Assembly: GCA_910577435.1 (NCBI GenBank)
Contig: CAJTLV010000001.1
Span: 402,585 to 466,584 of the forward strand
Length of the DNA stretch: 64,000 nucleotides
Reading direction: 5' to 3'
Source: an uncultured Christensenella sp.
Lineage (GTDB): Bacteria; Bacillota; Clostridia; Christensenellales; Pumilibacteraceae
The notes beneath the pieces are model-generated. The model was given only the letters and a program-made list of their open reading frames with translations, was not told where the DNA came from and searched no databases. Shown here piece after piece: positions 28,543 to 37,627 of this stretch. The position numbers and the translations under genes are program-made. Within the stretch, counting starts at the first letter, position 1. Each line of letters opens with the position of its first letter.

Positions 28543-30537
28543 TTACGCATCGGCGTTGATTTTATATCCGACTTCTTTGAGCTTGGATGCATTATACTCG
28601 ACCACGTCGAGAAGATGTTCGAACTTCTGCTTGGCGACTTGCTTGTCGGAAATCGATCGCGACACGTTTTCGCCGGTGTTGTCGGTATGTGCGAAAAAGT
28701 TGCGCTGTGAGAAGTATTCCGTATACAGCGAGACCATAACTTCGGCGTACACCACACTGCCTATCCGCTGTTGATAACCGCGCTTCAAAATGTACTTGCC
28801 GTCGTCGTCCTTGTCGAACGCCTGTCCTATCATCTTTACGACTATGCCCTCCGAGCGTTGCAGGTCGAACACGAACCGCTCCAAAGCGCGAAACGGCGGC
28901 ACAAGCAACACCGAATAGTCGGAAATGCTCAAATTTCTTTGCGAGAAGTCGTGAAGTCCGCACGCAAAGTCCGCTTTTGACTGCTCTGACAGATACTCGA
29001 ACGCGATCGGGATGCGGCGTTGCAACGGCTTGAACTTGTCGTTATCAGCACCGTCGCCGCCCTTCTGCAGTTTTGATTTTTGACGCGCGTCGGCGTTTTG
29101 ATTGTTCGCGTTGTTTTGCACGGGCGCGACGTTATCGCGCTTGGGCACGCCCTGCGCACCGCCCGTCTCTATACGCGACTTTATCGATTCGAAAAGTATC
29201 GACTGCAATCCCGTGATCTGCACCGCCGATTTAACGGCGGCGAACCGCAGTCGCACCTTGTTGCCTGCGGCGTTCGATACCATATACGAGATTATCTGCT
29301 GCGCGCTGTCCGCTTCGGTCAAGTCGGGAACTATGGTTCTGTTTGTGCGTTTGAGCCAATTAAACATCGCCGCCATATCTTTTTTTGTGAAGTTGCGGGC
29401 GATGAATTCCGCCGTTTGCGGCTGAACGTCTTGGGGAGCCGACTCTTTTGGCGGTCTGCCGCGCTTGCGCTTGATCGGATTGCCGTTATCGTCGATCGGG
29501 ACATAGGGTTTGTCGGTCTTGGGAGGTCTGCCGCGCTTGCGTTTTTGCGCTTGTTCGATCTGACGGCTGTCGCCGGACGAGGCGGTATTATTGACACTTC
29601 CGTTACCGCCTTGCTGTTGCGGCGGCTGTGACTGTTGAAGTTGCGACTTTGCCGTCATATCGGCAAAAAGTCCGGTGCCGCCCGCAGGCCTGGTATTTAT
29701 ACCTGTCGGAGCGCGACGCTTGTCGAAGTCGTCGTCGCAATCACCGAACGAAATCGTCGCTTTTCTCGGCTTGCCGGACTGTACCGTACCTGCCGAAATG
29801 GTTATTCCGACGGACTCGGAACGCTCGGTCTTTGCCCCCGTTCCAATATCATTACTCTCGCGGACGGGCATATACGGTTTGCGCTCGTTCGGTCTGCCGG
29901 CGTCGGGATGTCCGTCATCGGCGGGAATAAAATCGCCGTAAAAACCTTTTACGGGATAGTATTCGGGCATAGCGCTCGACGAGTCGGGCGGAAGTATGGC
30001 GCGTTCACCGAGTTCGAGACTGCGCTTGTAAGCCTTTTCGCGCTCTTGCATATGTTCGGCGAGACGTTTGGCGCGCTGAGGCGGATAGATCTCGTCGGTG
30101 GAAATTTCAGCACCCTTCGATGTTGCTATCACAGTAGAAGTGTCGACAGCGCCGCGTCGGTTGAGGGTATCCGACGATACGAATATTTTTGCGCGAGTCG
30201 TCCGACCTTGCTCTACGGTACGGTCTTTGTCCGACTTAGTTGCTCCCTGAGCGGGAACGGTCGATCGCTTTACCGTCTTGGTCGCGTCTGCGCCGAACAA
30301 ATCGAGAAGTTCCTGCGCGTTATCCGCCGACGACGTTATGGAGATGACATTCGCCATTGTGTCGTACACGACCGCGACGCGCACGTCGTCGCGAATAAAT
30401 GTATATCTGTCATAATGCGAGCGTTCGTCCGCTATTACTATGTTACGCAACGTATAAACACTGCCGTCTATCTTCGAGATAAACGTGTGCATCTCCTCTT
30501 GCGAGCAAGGCGATATGTTATATCTTACATTGTCCAT
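28543..30537 (-). CDS. RnlA-like HEPN RNase-toxin homologue with AT-hook-like insert
   Basis: 664 residues, about 300 longer than E. coli RnlA. The C-terminal ~200 residues follow RnlA/LsoA closely in pattern: SDYSVLLVPPFRALERF, then FDKDDDGKYILK, then SQRNFFAH, in which R612, N613 and H617 match the HEPN Rx4H ribonuclease motif, and ISDKQVAKQKF. Residues 1-95 could be the RnlA N-terminal domain (DRYTFIRDDVRVAVVY, then NAQELLDLF). Between them lies a low-complexity region with two copies of KRKRGRPPK (about residues 331 and 355), the core of an AT-hook that binds the DNA minor groove. No RnlB-type antitoxin gene adjoins it; the next genes are the pyrG paralogue and, upstream, a surface protein. 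GGAG is five bases before the ATG. Whether it is a toxin, a defence protein or a domesticated regulator is open. Confidence 0.65.
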   Translation of the reverse strand: MDNVRYNISPCSQEEMHTFISKIDGSVYTLRNIVIADERSHYDRYTFIRDDVRVAVVYDTMANVISITSSADNAQELLDLFGADATKTVKRSTVPAQGATKSDKDRTVEQGRTTRAKIFVSSDTLNRRGAVDTSTVIATSKGAEISTDEIYPPQRAKRLAEHMQEREKAYKRSLELGERAILPPDSSSAMPEYYPVKGFYGDFIPADDGHPDAGRPNERKPYMPVRESNDIGTGAKTERSESVGITISAGTVQSGKPRKATISFGDCDDDFDKRRAPTGINTRPAGGTGLFADMTAKSQLQQSQPPQQQGGNGSVNNTASSGDSRQIEQAQKRKRGRPPKTDKPYVPIDDNGNPIKRKRGRPPKESAPQDVQPQTAEFIARNFTKKDMAAMFNWLKRTNRTIVPDLTEADSAQQIISYMVSNAAGNKVRLRFAAVKSAVQITGLQSILFESIKSRIETGGAQGVPKRDNVAPVQNNANNQNADARQKSKLQKGGDGADNDKFKPLQRRIPIAFEYLSEQSKADFACGLHDFSQRNLSISDYSVLLVPPFRALERFVFDLQRSEGIVVKMIGQAFDKDDDGKYILKRGYQQRIGSVVYAEVMVSLYTEYFSQRNFFAHTDNTGENVSRSISDKQVAKQKFEHLLDVVEYNASKLKEVGYKINADA

Positions 30538-30639
30538 TATTTCTCCGTACGAAATGAATAATTATATTAATATTAGTTTTTCTTCGCCGTTATGAATATG
30601 ATTATGCAAATCGCTACTTAAATTAAATATTGTGTCATA

Positions 30640-30850
30640 AAGCTATGATACCGAATCGATCCGCGCACGGCAGGCGCATATCTCCGCCGCACCGCGATCG
30701 TCTGTCGAGTGTGTTTGCCGCCGTTCGACTATGCTCCTCAATTTCATTGGTATAGCCCGAACGGCAGACGCCGTTCAAGAAACAAAAATACTCCGACGTA
30801 TTCCCGTTTCTTGAACCGTACGGGGCGCTATCCCCGCGTTTTCGTCCGCA
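30640..30850 (-). ncRNA. Candidate structured RNA in the gap upstream of the RnlA-like gene
   Basis: This GC-rich stretch lies in a gap with no plausible protein gene. On the minus strand it can fold into GTTCAAGAAACGGGAATAC paired with GTATTTTTGTTTCTTGAAC (30798-30816 with 30773-30791; 19 bp, six-base loop), GAACGGC-GTCT-GCCGTTC just after, a CGGGG-ATAGCG-CCCCG stem before, and GTGCGGC paired with GCCGTGC near the 3' end. Three pairs of the long stem and two of the last are G-U only when read on the minus strand; on the plus strand they would be A-C mismatches. It could be a free RNA or the leader of the RnlA-like gene (about 100 AT-rich bases intervene). No known family was recognised. Confidence 0.5.
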
Positions 30851-30854
30851 CAAA

Positions 30855-30885
30855 ATTATAAGCGGCGTTTACTGCCGCTTATAAT
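30855..30885 (-). terminator. Terminator after the 1106-residue surface-protein gene
   Basis: A perfect 12-bp stem, ATTATAAGCGGC with GCCGCTTATAAT and a seven-base loop, is followed on the minus strand by TTTTG. It begins a few bases after the stop codon at 30889. Confidence 0.85.
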
Positions 30886-30888
30886 CTG

Positions 30889-33800
30889 TTACTTGCTCTT
30901 TACTTTGCGGAACCTTACCACGTATACGATTACGCCCGCAAGAAGCACTACCGCGACTATGATAAGCACCGTCGAAAGTGTAGTGAATGTCGTAGGTGTG
31001 CTCGAACCGCTGCTCGTAACCGTGATGGTCACGCGTTCCGTCATCGGATTGCCGACGGCGTCGGTTACGGTGTATTCGACTTCATACGTGCCGGGTTTGG
31101 ACAGAGTGATCGTCGAACCGTTGTTCTTTGCGTCGTAACGGCTGGTATACGAGCCGCTTACAGTAGCGTCGGTTACTTCCTCTCTCGAAGGATCGATGAG
31201 ACGCTTGGTGACGGTAATACCCGTCGTCTTGTTTTTGTCGTCGCCGGTGAGTTCGATCTGCGCGAACTCGAATGTGTCGCCCACTTTCAATCTGAGCGCA
31301 GTGCCGCCCGTAAGCGTAAATTCGGGACCGACCACGTCGCCGACGTTGATATAGTACGTCGCCGTCGCCGGAGTTGCGTCCGCATACGACGCGGTATATA
31401 CTACGGTGTAACGGCCGTCAAGCTCGCCCTTGAAAGTATATTCGTTGGTAGCGTCGACATAAGTCGTCGTCACTTTGCGCGACTTCGGATCGGTTACTTC
31501 GACCTTGACCGTAGCCGCACCGTTCTCGGTGTAAGCGATAACGGACGGGAGCGTGATGAGATTGTTGTCGTCCTTGTTGTACAACGCCGAATACGACGGA
31601 ACAACACCCTGAATTTCGAGCACGGGCGCCGCCGTGTCGGTTATCGAGAACGAATACGGCGAGCCGTACTGCGTAACGCTATTCGCGAAATCGACATAGC
31701 CCGAAATATCGTTAGCTTTGATATAGCCGTCGGTCACGGAGTACGAACCCTGCGCCTTGACGGTGATCTCGCTACCCATAAGCGCAAACTGCTTGCCGCT
31801 GATCTTACGCGCAACGAAGTACTTATTATCCGACGAGCCGATATTGTCGATCGTTGCGTTGTGGAGCTGATATTTAACGTTGACCGAGCCGGTAGTGCCG
31901 ATCGTAGTTGCCGACGCACTGCCCGAACCCGTCTTGGACGGAGCAACATCTACGGTGTAGCCGTAAGCCGAACTGAGTCCGTTTACGTCGAACACACGAA
32001 CGATCATCGTATGCGTGCCTGCCGCACCGGCTTTGAACGTGATGTTCTTTACATAGATAGTGGTGCTGCCGTCTTTTATTTCGGATACGGTTTCGAGAGT
32101 GACGTTGAGAAGATCGCCGTTGCCGTCTTTGACAGCGACTTCGAATCCGGTGTAATTGCGCATATCTTCGGTTGCGGATACGGTAAAGCCGCCTGCCTTG
32201 ATATATTTGCCCGAAACGAGACCGCTTTCCTCGCCGTCTGCACCCGTGTCGACAGCCGTAAAGGCAATGTCGGCGTCGACTTTAAGTTCGGACGAAACAG
32301 CCGTCAAAATAACTGTTACTTTGTCTTCGACCGTCTTGTAGTCTGCCGCGTCGGTCGCATTCGTCTTTACGTTGCCTACTTTGTCGGTAACCTTTACGAA
32401 GAAGTACATCGTATCGGCGAGTTTGAGCGACTTTTCGTATCCCTCGACATCCTTGTCGATAACGAGATACCAATCTTCGCCGCGCTTGACAAAATCCGCT
32501 ACTTCCCCGCCGTCTACGTCGATGAAGTTCGTCGCATCGTCGCCGGAGTAGATCTTATACTCCACTCTTGCGCGGGTGTCTGCCGAATCCTGAACGGAGG
32601 GCGACGGAATAGTCATAGTCTTTTCCGTGACGGAGACATAGGACGGAACTGTAACGTCTGCGCGCGACGGAGCTTCTTTGTCCTCATATACGTCTTGAAG
32701 AGTAACGGTGTATGTCTTGGAGGAACGGTTGCCGTTCTGATCTTCCGCACGGTAATATACAGTGTACGTGCCGGGAAGATCGACGTCCTCGCCGGACGCG
32801 TCCTTTCTCTTATACTTATTGAAGTCGAATTCGAAACCGTCGGCACCGAAGGTGAACGTCTCTTTGGTCTCGCTCTCGTTGTCGCCGTAATAGCTGTCGG
32901 CAGTAAACGTGTTGCCGTCGCTCGAAAGAACGTTCGTAAACGAGATAACGGTGCGAGAATAATCGGAGTCGGTTATGCGGAAGTAAAGCTTGATAAGGTC
33001 GCCGCTCTCGTCGTTTTCGACGGGCATATGATCCTTATTGTCTACCAATTCGGGGATGGGGAAAGTTATCTTGCCGCTGGATTCGATCCTGTCGTCGCTA
33101 CCCTCTTTGTAAACGTTGAGACCCCAAGTTTCGGGTATCATATATTCGTCGATCGAATGGAAAACGGGAGCTACGTGATCGCCTGCGTTCATCGTGTATC
33201 TGCGTTCCGACGACTTGTTGCCGAAATCGTCCACCGCGATATACGAAACGTGATATGCGCCTTCTATCATTGGATAGAACGTCATTGCGCGGTCGTTATC
33301 GAACTCTACCTTTTTATACTCGACGCCGTCCGCCTGATAGCCGTAGCCGTAGCGGTCGATGTCGGTATACAGAACATCGTCGCCGTTGGGATCGGTTACT
33401 TTAATTTGAATTTCCACGTTCTCGTCGAAGCTGTCGGTCGCCGTCGCTTTGGGAAGCGTTACGGGACGTTTGACCGAAACGGTCTCGCTGACGCCCGAAA
33501 CGGACAGCGTGGGCGAAACGGTATCGTTGACCGTCGTCTGAACGTTGACTGCGAATGTCTTGTTGAATACTTTCTTACCTTCCGCACCGCCTACCGTTGC
33601 CGAATAAGTGACATAGAATTTGCCGTTCTGAGCGGGCGTGACGCTATCGCCGGGAGCGAACGTGTCGGCGCTTTCCGAAGTCGTTATAGTGAGCGATACG
33701 TTAGCCGCAGGCTCGTAATCGTGAATGATATTGTCGTCATCGTAATAAACGACTTTCGCGCCGGGAAGCTCGAACGCGTCGCCGCGCTTCCAATAAGTCG

Positions 33801-34209
33801 GGATTCCCGCACCGTTGCCGTCGACTTTGAGAAAATACTCTTCGTCGAGGGTAACTTTTACCTTGAAGTCATACGAAATTGTGCTGTTCGCATAGGTGAC
33901 GGTGTAAATACCGACCTGATTGGCTTTTACGGTATAACCGTTTGCCGTCGCGGCGGGGGTCTCTTTTACTCCGTTGGGCAAAGTGAACGTGACCGTCGTG
34001 CCATCCACTGCGGGAACGGTGATGTCGTCGCCGTAATCACACTCGTCGTCGACGGTAATCTTCTTGAACAGAGTATTGTCACCGGACGGCTCGGCCGCCG
34101 AGACGCGAGTCGGTGTGATGAACGCGAAATACGTCACCAAGAGGGCGATACAAACGATGAAAGCCGCCATCGCAAGCCCGCATTTTTTGATTGTGCTCAG
34201 TTTTTTCAT
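30889..34209 (-). CDS. Membrane-anchored surface protein with Ig/cadherin-like repeats (1106 residues)
   Basis: A predicted exported protein of unknown ligand. An N-terminal signal/anchor (KKCGLAMAAFIVCIALLVTY) precedes FAFITPTRVSAAE, a plausible signal peptidase site. The body consists of beta-sandwich-type repeats of about 90-110 residues with recurring ends such as GTYTVYYRAEDQNGN, GTYEVEYTVTDAVGN and AYHVSYIAVDDFGN, typical of bacterial Ig-like and HYR-like modules. The C-terminus has a Ser/Thr linker, one membrane helix (STVLIIVAVVLLAGVIVYVV) and a short basic tail, FRKVKSK; no sortase motif is seen. Its build parallels the 3772-residue protein but without the glycine-rich head and long tail. 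It has its own promoter (34259-34287) and terminator, so it is a single-gene unit. AGGAG lies 12 bases before the ATG, longer than ideal. Confidence 0.88.
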   Translation of the reverse strand: MKKLSTIKKCGLAMAAFIVCIALLVTYFAFITPTRVSAAEPSGDNTLFKKITVDDECDYGDDITVPAVDGTTVTFTLPNGVKETPAATANGYTVKANQVGIYTVTYANSTISYDFKVKVTLDEEYFLKVDGNGAGIPTYWKRGDAFELPGAKVVYYDDDNIIHDYEPAANVSLTITTSESADTFAPGDSVTPAQNGKFYVTYSATVGGAEGKKVFNKTFAVNVQTTVNDTVSPTLSVSGVSETVSVKRPVTLPKATATDSFDENVEIQIKVTDPNGDDVLYTDIDRYGYGYQADGVEYKKVEFDNDRAMTFYPMIEGAYHVSYIAVDDFGNKSSERRYTMNAGDHVAPVFHSIDEYMIPETWGLNVYKEGSDDRIESSGKITFPIPELVDNKDHMPVENDESGDLIKLYFRITDSDYSRTVISFTNVLSSDGNTFTADSYYGDNESETKETFTFGADGFEFDFNKYKRKDASGEDVDLPGTYTVYYRAEDQNGNRSSKTYTVTLQDVYEDKEAPSRADVTVPSYVSVTEKTMTIPSPSVQDSADTRARVEYKIYSGDDATNFIDVDGGEVADFVKRGEDWYLVIDKDVEGYEKSLKLADTMYFFVKVTDKVGNVKTNATDAADYKTVEDKVTVILTAVSSELKVDADIAFTAVDTGADGEESGLVSGKYIKAGGFTVSATEDMRNYTGFEVAVKDGNGDLLNVTLETVSEIKDGSTTIYVKNITFKAGAAGTHTMIVRVFDVNGLSSAYGYTVDVAPSKTGSGSASATTIGTTGSVNVKYQLHNATIDNIGSSDNKYFVARKISGKQFALMGSEITVKAQGSYSVTDGYIKANDISGYVDFANSVTQYGSPYSFSITDTAAPVLEIQGVVPSYSALYNKDDNNLITLPSVIAYTENGAATVKVEVTDPKSRKVTTTYVDATNEYTFKGELDGRYTVVYTASYADATPATATYYINVGDVVGPEFTLTGGTALRLKVGDTFEFAQIELTGDDKNKTTGITVTKRLIDPSREEVTDATVSGSYTSRYDAKNNGSTITLSKPGTYEVEYTVTDAVGNPMTERVTITVTSSGSSTPTTFTTLSTVLIIVAVVLLAGVIVYVVRFRKVKSK

Positions 34210-34258
34210 TTAGTTGACTTTCTCCTAATCGAAAGTGAGTATAAACGTATACCGTTAG

Positions 34259-34287
34259 AGTATACTATCCCGCGAAAAATTTGTCAA
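34259..34287 (-). promoter_or_regulatory. Promoter of the 1106-residue surface-protein gene
   Basis: TTGACA (34282-34287) and TATACT (34259-34264) with a 17-base spacer on the minus strand, about 50 bases before the ATG. The remaining gap up to 34501 holds the 3' side of hom and no visible gene. Confidence 0.8.
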
Positions 34288-34501
34288 ACATTTTACAACC
34301 GATTATATAAAATAGTTTTTATATATTGAAGTTTGACAAACGCTCTGCTCCGTCCGCCTTTATATTATGAGTTACAGCCTTTATTTTAATGCGTAACGAA
34401 CGATTCGCAATGTGAAAAATCGGTAACGATCCTGCAATTCGTAAATAGCTTTACCCGTTGCCGTCGGACCGTAATTGCGCGTCGAGACACGCGCGTTTCG
34501 A

Positions 34502-35779
34502 TCATTCCAATACTCTTACGGTGGAGTCGACGCTTCTCACAGACGCGAGGTTTTCTATCGTTTTGAGCGACTGCATTACGGCATGCTCGCGCGCGGCGTG
34601 AGTAAGGAATACTACCGTCGCGCTTTCATCCGACGAAGGCTCCTGCGTAGCCGCCTTTATACTCACCCCGTTATCTCCCAGAACTGTGGAAATGCGGCTC
34701 AATACGCCCGCTTTGTCGTCCACCGTTATGCAAATGTAATATCCGCTCATAAAGTCGCCGACAAGCTCTATATCCTTGTCGGGTCTGCCCGAATTGTCGA
34801 AATCGGTATATGTCGGACCGTCTTTCAGCGCCTTTATCACGTCGGACACTATCGCACTGCCCGTAGGTCGCGCACCCGCGCCCGCGCCGAAAAACATAAG
34901 GTCTCCGACCGCGTCGCCGTTGAGGTATACCGCATTGTATGCGCCGGACACCGATGCGAGCGGGTGTTTCGCGGGAACAAACGCGGGGTGGACCCTCGCC
35001 TCTACCCTGTTTCCGTCGCGCTTGCCTATCGCGAGCAGTTTTATGATGTAACCGAGATCGCGCGCATTCCTTATATCGTTTGCCGTGATCTTGCTTATCC
35101 CCTCACGCAGAATACTCGTGTACGGCAAGCACGTATGGAACGCCAACGAACCGAGAATAGACAGTTTGTACTGCGCGTCGTAACCGTCGACGTCGCTGGT
35201 CGGGTCCGCTTCGGCATAGCCGAGCGCCTGCGCCTCGCCGAGAGCCGTAGCGTAATCGCACCCCTCACTCGTCATTTTGGACAAGATATAGTTGGTTGTT
35301 CCGTTGATTATTCCGTACACGGCGGTTATTTTATCGCCCTGAAAACTCTCGCCGAGCGCACGTATCACGGGAACGCCGCCGACGCAACTCGCCTCGAAGA
35401 ACAATCCGCAGTTGTTCGCTTTGGCGATCGGTTCGAGTTCGCTCCAATGCTTGGCAAGCAACTCCTTGTTCGCAGTCACGACGGACTTTCCCGATTTCAG
35501 AATTGTCGTGATAAACGTCTTGGCAGGTTCAACTCCGCCCATTGTCTCGACGACAAGCTCTATATCCTTGTCCGACGCAAGTTCTTCTACGCTTTCCGCA
35601 AACTTTTCACGCGGTATTCCGCGTTTTTCGAGCGGCGCATAATCGCGATCGAGTATCTTTTTTATCCTTATATCCACTCCGCGCGTTCTTTTTATGTAGT
35701 CGTGATTGCCGACGAGAATGTCGTAAGCCCCGCCGCCCACCGTGCCGAGTCCCATTATTGCGATATTTCTTACTTTCAT
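34502..35779 (-). CDS. hom: Homoserine dehydrogenase
   Basis: Reduces aspartate semialdehyde to homoserine, feeding threonine and methionine synthesis; cytosolic, NAD(P)H-dependent. The 425-residue protein has an N-terminal Rossmann fold (IAIMGLGTVGGGAYDIL), the catalytic core with GIINGTTNYIL and AEADPTSDVDGYDAQYKL containing the conserved lysine, and a C-terminal ACT domain (IDTVDDKAGVLSRIS-like block near residue 350) of the kind that gives threonine feedback control. GGAG lies ten bases before the ATG. It is the third gene after the ECF transporter and coaX, 30 bases behind coaX, so it is probably transcribed from the promoter at 37.4 kb. The pairing with pantothenate genes has no obvious pathway reason. 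Confidence 0.95.
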   Translation of the reverse strand: MKVRNIAIMGLGTVGGGAYDILVGNHDYIKRTRGVDIRIKKILDRDYAPLEKRGIPREKFAESVEELASDKDIELVVETMGGVEPAKTFITTILKSGKSVVTANKELLAKHWSELEPIAKANNCGLFFEASCVGGVPVIRALGESFQGDKITAVYGIINGTTNYILSKMTSEGCDYATALGEAQALGYAEADPTSDVDGYDAQYKLSILGSLAFHTCLPYTSILREGISKITANDIRNARDLGYIIKLLAIGKRDGNRVEARVHPAFVPAKHPLASVSGAYNAVYLNGDAVGDLMFFGAGAGARPTGSAIVSDVIKALKDGPTYTDFDNSGRPDKDIELVGDFMSGYYICITVDDKAGVLSRISTVLGDNGVSIKAATQEPSSDESATVVFLTHAAREHAVMQSLKTIENLASVRSVDSTVRVLE

Positions 35780-35809
35780 TATAATATATCTCCGATTTTA
35801 TCTCTTCGT

Positions 35810-36586
35810 CTATTTTCTGCCCGACGCATTAAGCCGATATATAAAGTTGAGTCCGCGCAAAGTGAGCGTTCTGTCCACTACGTCGATAACGTCCGTGCAA
35901 CGGTTTACTATCTCGGAAATTCCGCCTGTCGCAATAACTTTCGCGTCGGGCAGGTTCGCCTCTTTTTTGAGCCTGTCCACCATCGCCGCGATCATACCCG
36001 AATATCCGTACACAACGCCCGACTGCATATTGGTTATCGTGGTCTTGCATATCGCGTGACGCGGAACGGTAAGTTCCACCTTAGGCAGGCGCGCCGCCGC
36101 GTCGGACAGAGACGCCGCCGCCGATTTCAGTCCGAACGATATTGCTCCGCCCAAAAACTCACCGCCGTCGGCTATGACGTTGAACGCCGTCGCCGTTCCG
36201 CAGTCGATGACGATGCACGGCGCGCCGTATAACCGATACGCCGCCACGCAGTCCGCCACACGGTCCGCGCCGAGTTCTTTGGGGTTGTCGTACTTGATGT
36301 TGAGACCGGTTTTAAGCCCCGATCCGACCGTCATCGGCTTGAACCCGAAATATGTCTCTATCATATGCACGAACGTGTACATAATATCGGGGTTGACCGA
36401 ACTGATTATAGCGCCCTCTATGTCGCCGATCGGTATGCGCTTTACACTCAACATATCGCGGATCAGCAACCAAAATTCGTCGCCGGTTTTATTGCCCGTC
36501 GCGAGCCGAAGCGTCTCTATCAACTCGTCGCCTTTGAACACGCCGAGCTTGATGTTCGTATTGCCTATGTCGAATACTATTATCAT
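35810..36586 (-). CDS. coaX: Type III pantothenate kinase
   Basis: Phosphorylates pantothenate, the first step of coenzyme A synthesis; this type is not feedback-inhibited by CoA and needs a monovalent cation. The 258-residue chain shows the ASKHA-fold elements: phosphate loop IVFDIGNTNIKLGVF at the N-terminus, the catalytic aspartate region KELGADRVADCVAAY, and IDCGTATAFNVI. The ATG overlaps the stop of the upstream transporter gene (ATGA), indicating translational coupling. The partner transporter is therefore likely to bring in pantothenate. Confidence 0.94.
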   Translation of the reverse strand: MIIVFDIGNTNIKLGVFKGDELIETLRLATGNKTGDEFWLLIRDMLSVKRIPIGDIEGAIISSVNPDIMYTFVHMIETYFGFKPMTVGSGLKTGLNIKYDNPKELGADRVADCVAAYRLYGAPCIVIDCGTATAFNVIADGGEFLGGAISFGLKSAAASLSDAAARLPKVELTVPRHAICKTTITNMQSGVVYGYSGMIAAMVDRLKKEANLPDAKVIATGGISEIVNRCTDVIDVVDRTLTLRGLNFIYRLNASGRK

Positions 36587-37302
36587 ATCTTTTGTCCCGC
36601 ACTTGTATCGGTTGCCGCATTGCCGTTATCCGGCTCCGCCGCTTCCGTCGCATTATCTTCCGCCGCTTCCGCCTGCCTGCCTGCGTGCGCGGCGGGATCG
36701 ACCGTTTCGATCGGTCCGCCGTTCGGCACGGCTTCCGCGTTTACGCCGTCCGCCTTTTTCCGCTTTATTACGACGCGTTCCAACGTCATTGAAATCGGCG
36801 GAACAAGCAGCGCCATACATACGCACTCGATAGCGCCCGAAATAAGCATTGTAGGCACATACGCTATCATCGTGATGCCCTCGCTCTCCATACTCGGCAT
36901 TATAAGCACAAGCATAGTTACGACGAGCGCGGTATTGAGAAGGCTTCCGACTGCCGACGCCGCCGACGCGACGGCGAACCGCGCGCCCCTGCTCTTGGGT
37001 TTACACAGACGCACCAGCAGTCTGAACATTCCGAATGCGCCCAACGCGGCGAGTATGCGCGGGATTATCGCGATGTACGGCGCTTGAATGAACGCCATAG
37101 ACACGAGCGACATCGGCATTACAAAGCTGTACGCCAGACTTATACAACCGAACGCAAGTCCGACGAAAGCCGTCATTCCGACGGACAATGTCGTTGCCGC
37201 TACCGCAACGGGCAGGAAGAACACGTAAGGCAACAGTCCGGAAACCGCGCAAAGCGCAGTCAGCGTCGCCGCGAGCGTGATCGAACGCGTGTTTATTTTC
37301 AT
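36583..37302 (-). CDS. ECF transporter S component, probably pantothenate-specific
   Basis: A hydrophobic 239-residue protein whose first ~175 residues hold about six membrane helices of the ECF substrate-capture type (TLTALCAVSGLLPYVFFLPV, then MTAFVGLAFGCISLAYSFVMP, and later helices). The C-terminal ~60 residues are cytosolic, charged and low-complexity (EAAEDNATEAAEPDNGN), which is not part of the usual fold. S components bind a vitamin and dock on a shared energising module encoded elsewhere. The specificity call rests only on the overlap with coaX, an arrangement known for PanT-type carriers. AAGGAG lies six bases before the ATG. A promoter and a structured leader precede it. Confidence 0.8.
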   Translation of the reverse strand: MKINTRSITLAATLTALCAVSGLLPYVFFLPVAVAATTLSVGMTAFVGLAFGCISLAYSFVMPMSLVSMAFIQAPYIAIIPRILAALGAFGMFRLLVRLCKPKSRGARFAVASAASAVGSLLNTALVVTMLVLIMPSMESEGITMIAYVPTMLISGAIECVCMALLVPPISMTLERVVIKRKKADGVNAEAVPNGGPIETVDPAAHAGRQAEAAEDNATEAAEPDNGNAATDTSAGQKI

Positions 37303-37452
37303 TTAAGTCTCCTTCTGTTGGACTTGGCGCGTCGCCATAGCCCACAGCCGCTTGGGTGAAAGATTAAGATGGGATCTCGCGGAATGCAAATCATTCCGAA
37401 ATGAGTATCCCTCATAATGCCGTATTATATCACGCCCGAATAATTTTTGCAA
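37303..37452 (-). promoter_or_regulatory. Promoter and leader of the ECF - coaX - hom operon
   Basis: TTGCAA (37447-37452) and a perfect TATAAT (37424-37429) are 17 bases apart. The ~115-base leader contains a CGGAATG/CATTCCG hairpin and further GC stems near the start codon. No known riboswitch was recognised. The remaining gap to 37627 on the plus side shows no clear promoter for the cysteine-rich gene. Confidence 0.7.
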
Positions 37453-37627
37453 ATATTTAATCACACACTGCCGAAAATTCCATACACTGAAAATAGATAA
37501 GCGCCTATCTCACCGAAGAAACACACCGGATACCGTCGGCTACGCGAACCGCGCGGCGCGTACACCGACCGAACGAAACGTGAACTATTCGAAACATCAA
37601 ATCAAATACTTAAAGGAGGGAAACACT

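Noticed and set aside
15193..30537. Giant protein, pyrG paralogue and RnlA-like gene as one defence operon
   Set aside because: A perfect 21-bp terminator and a separate promoter split the giant gene from the other two; only pyrG paralogue and RnlA-like gene could share a transcript.
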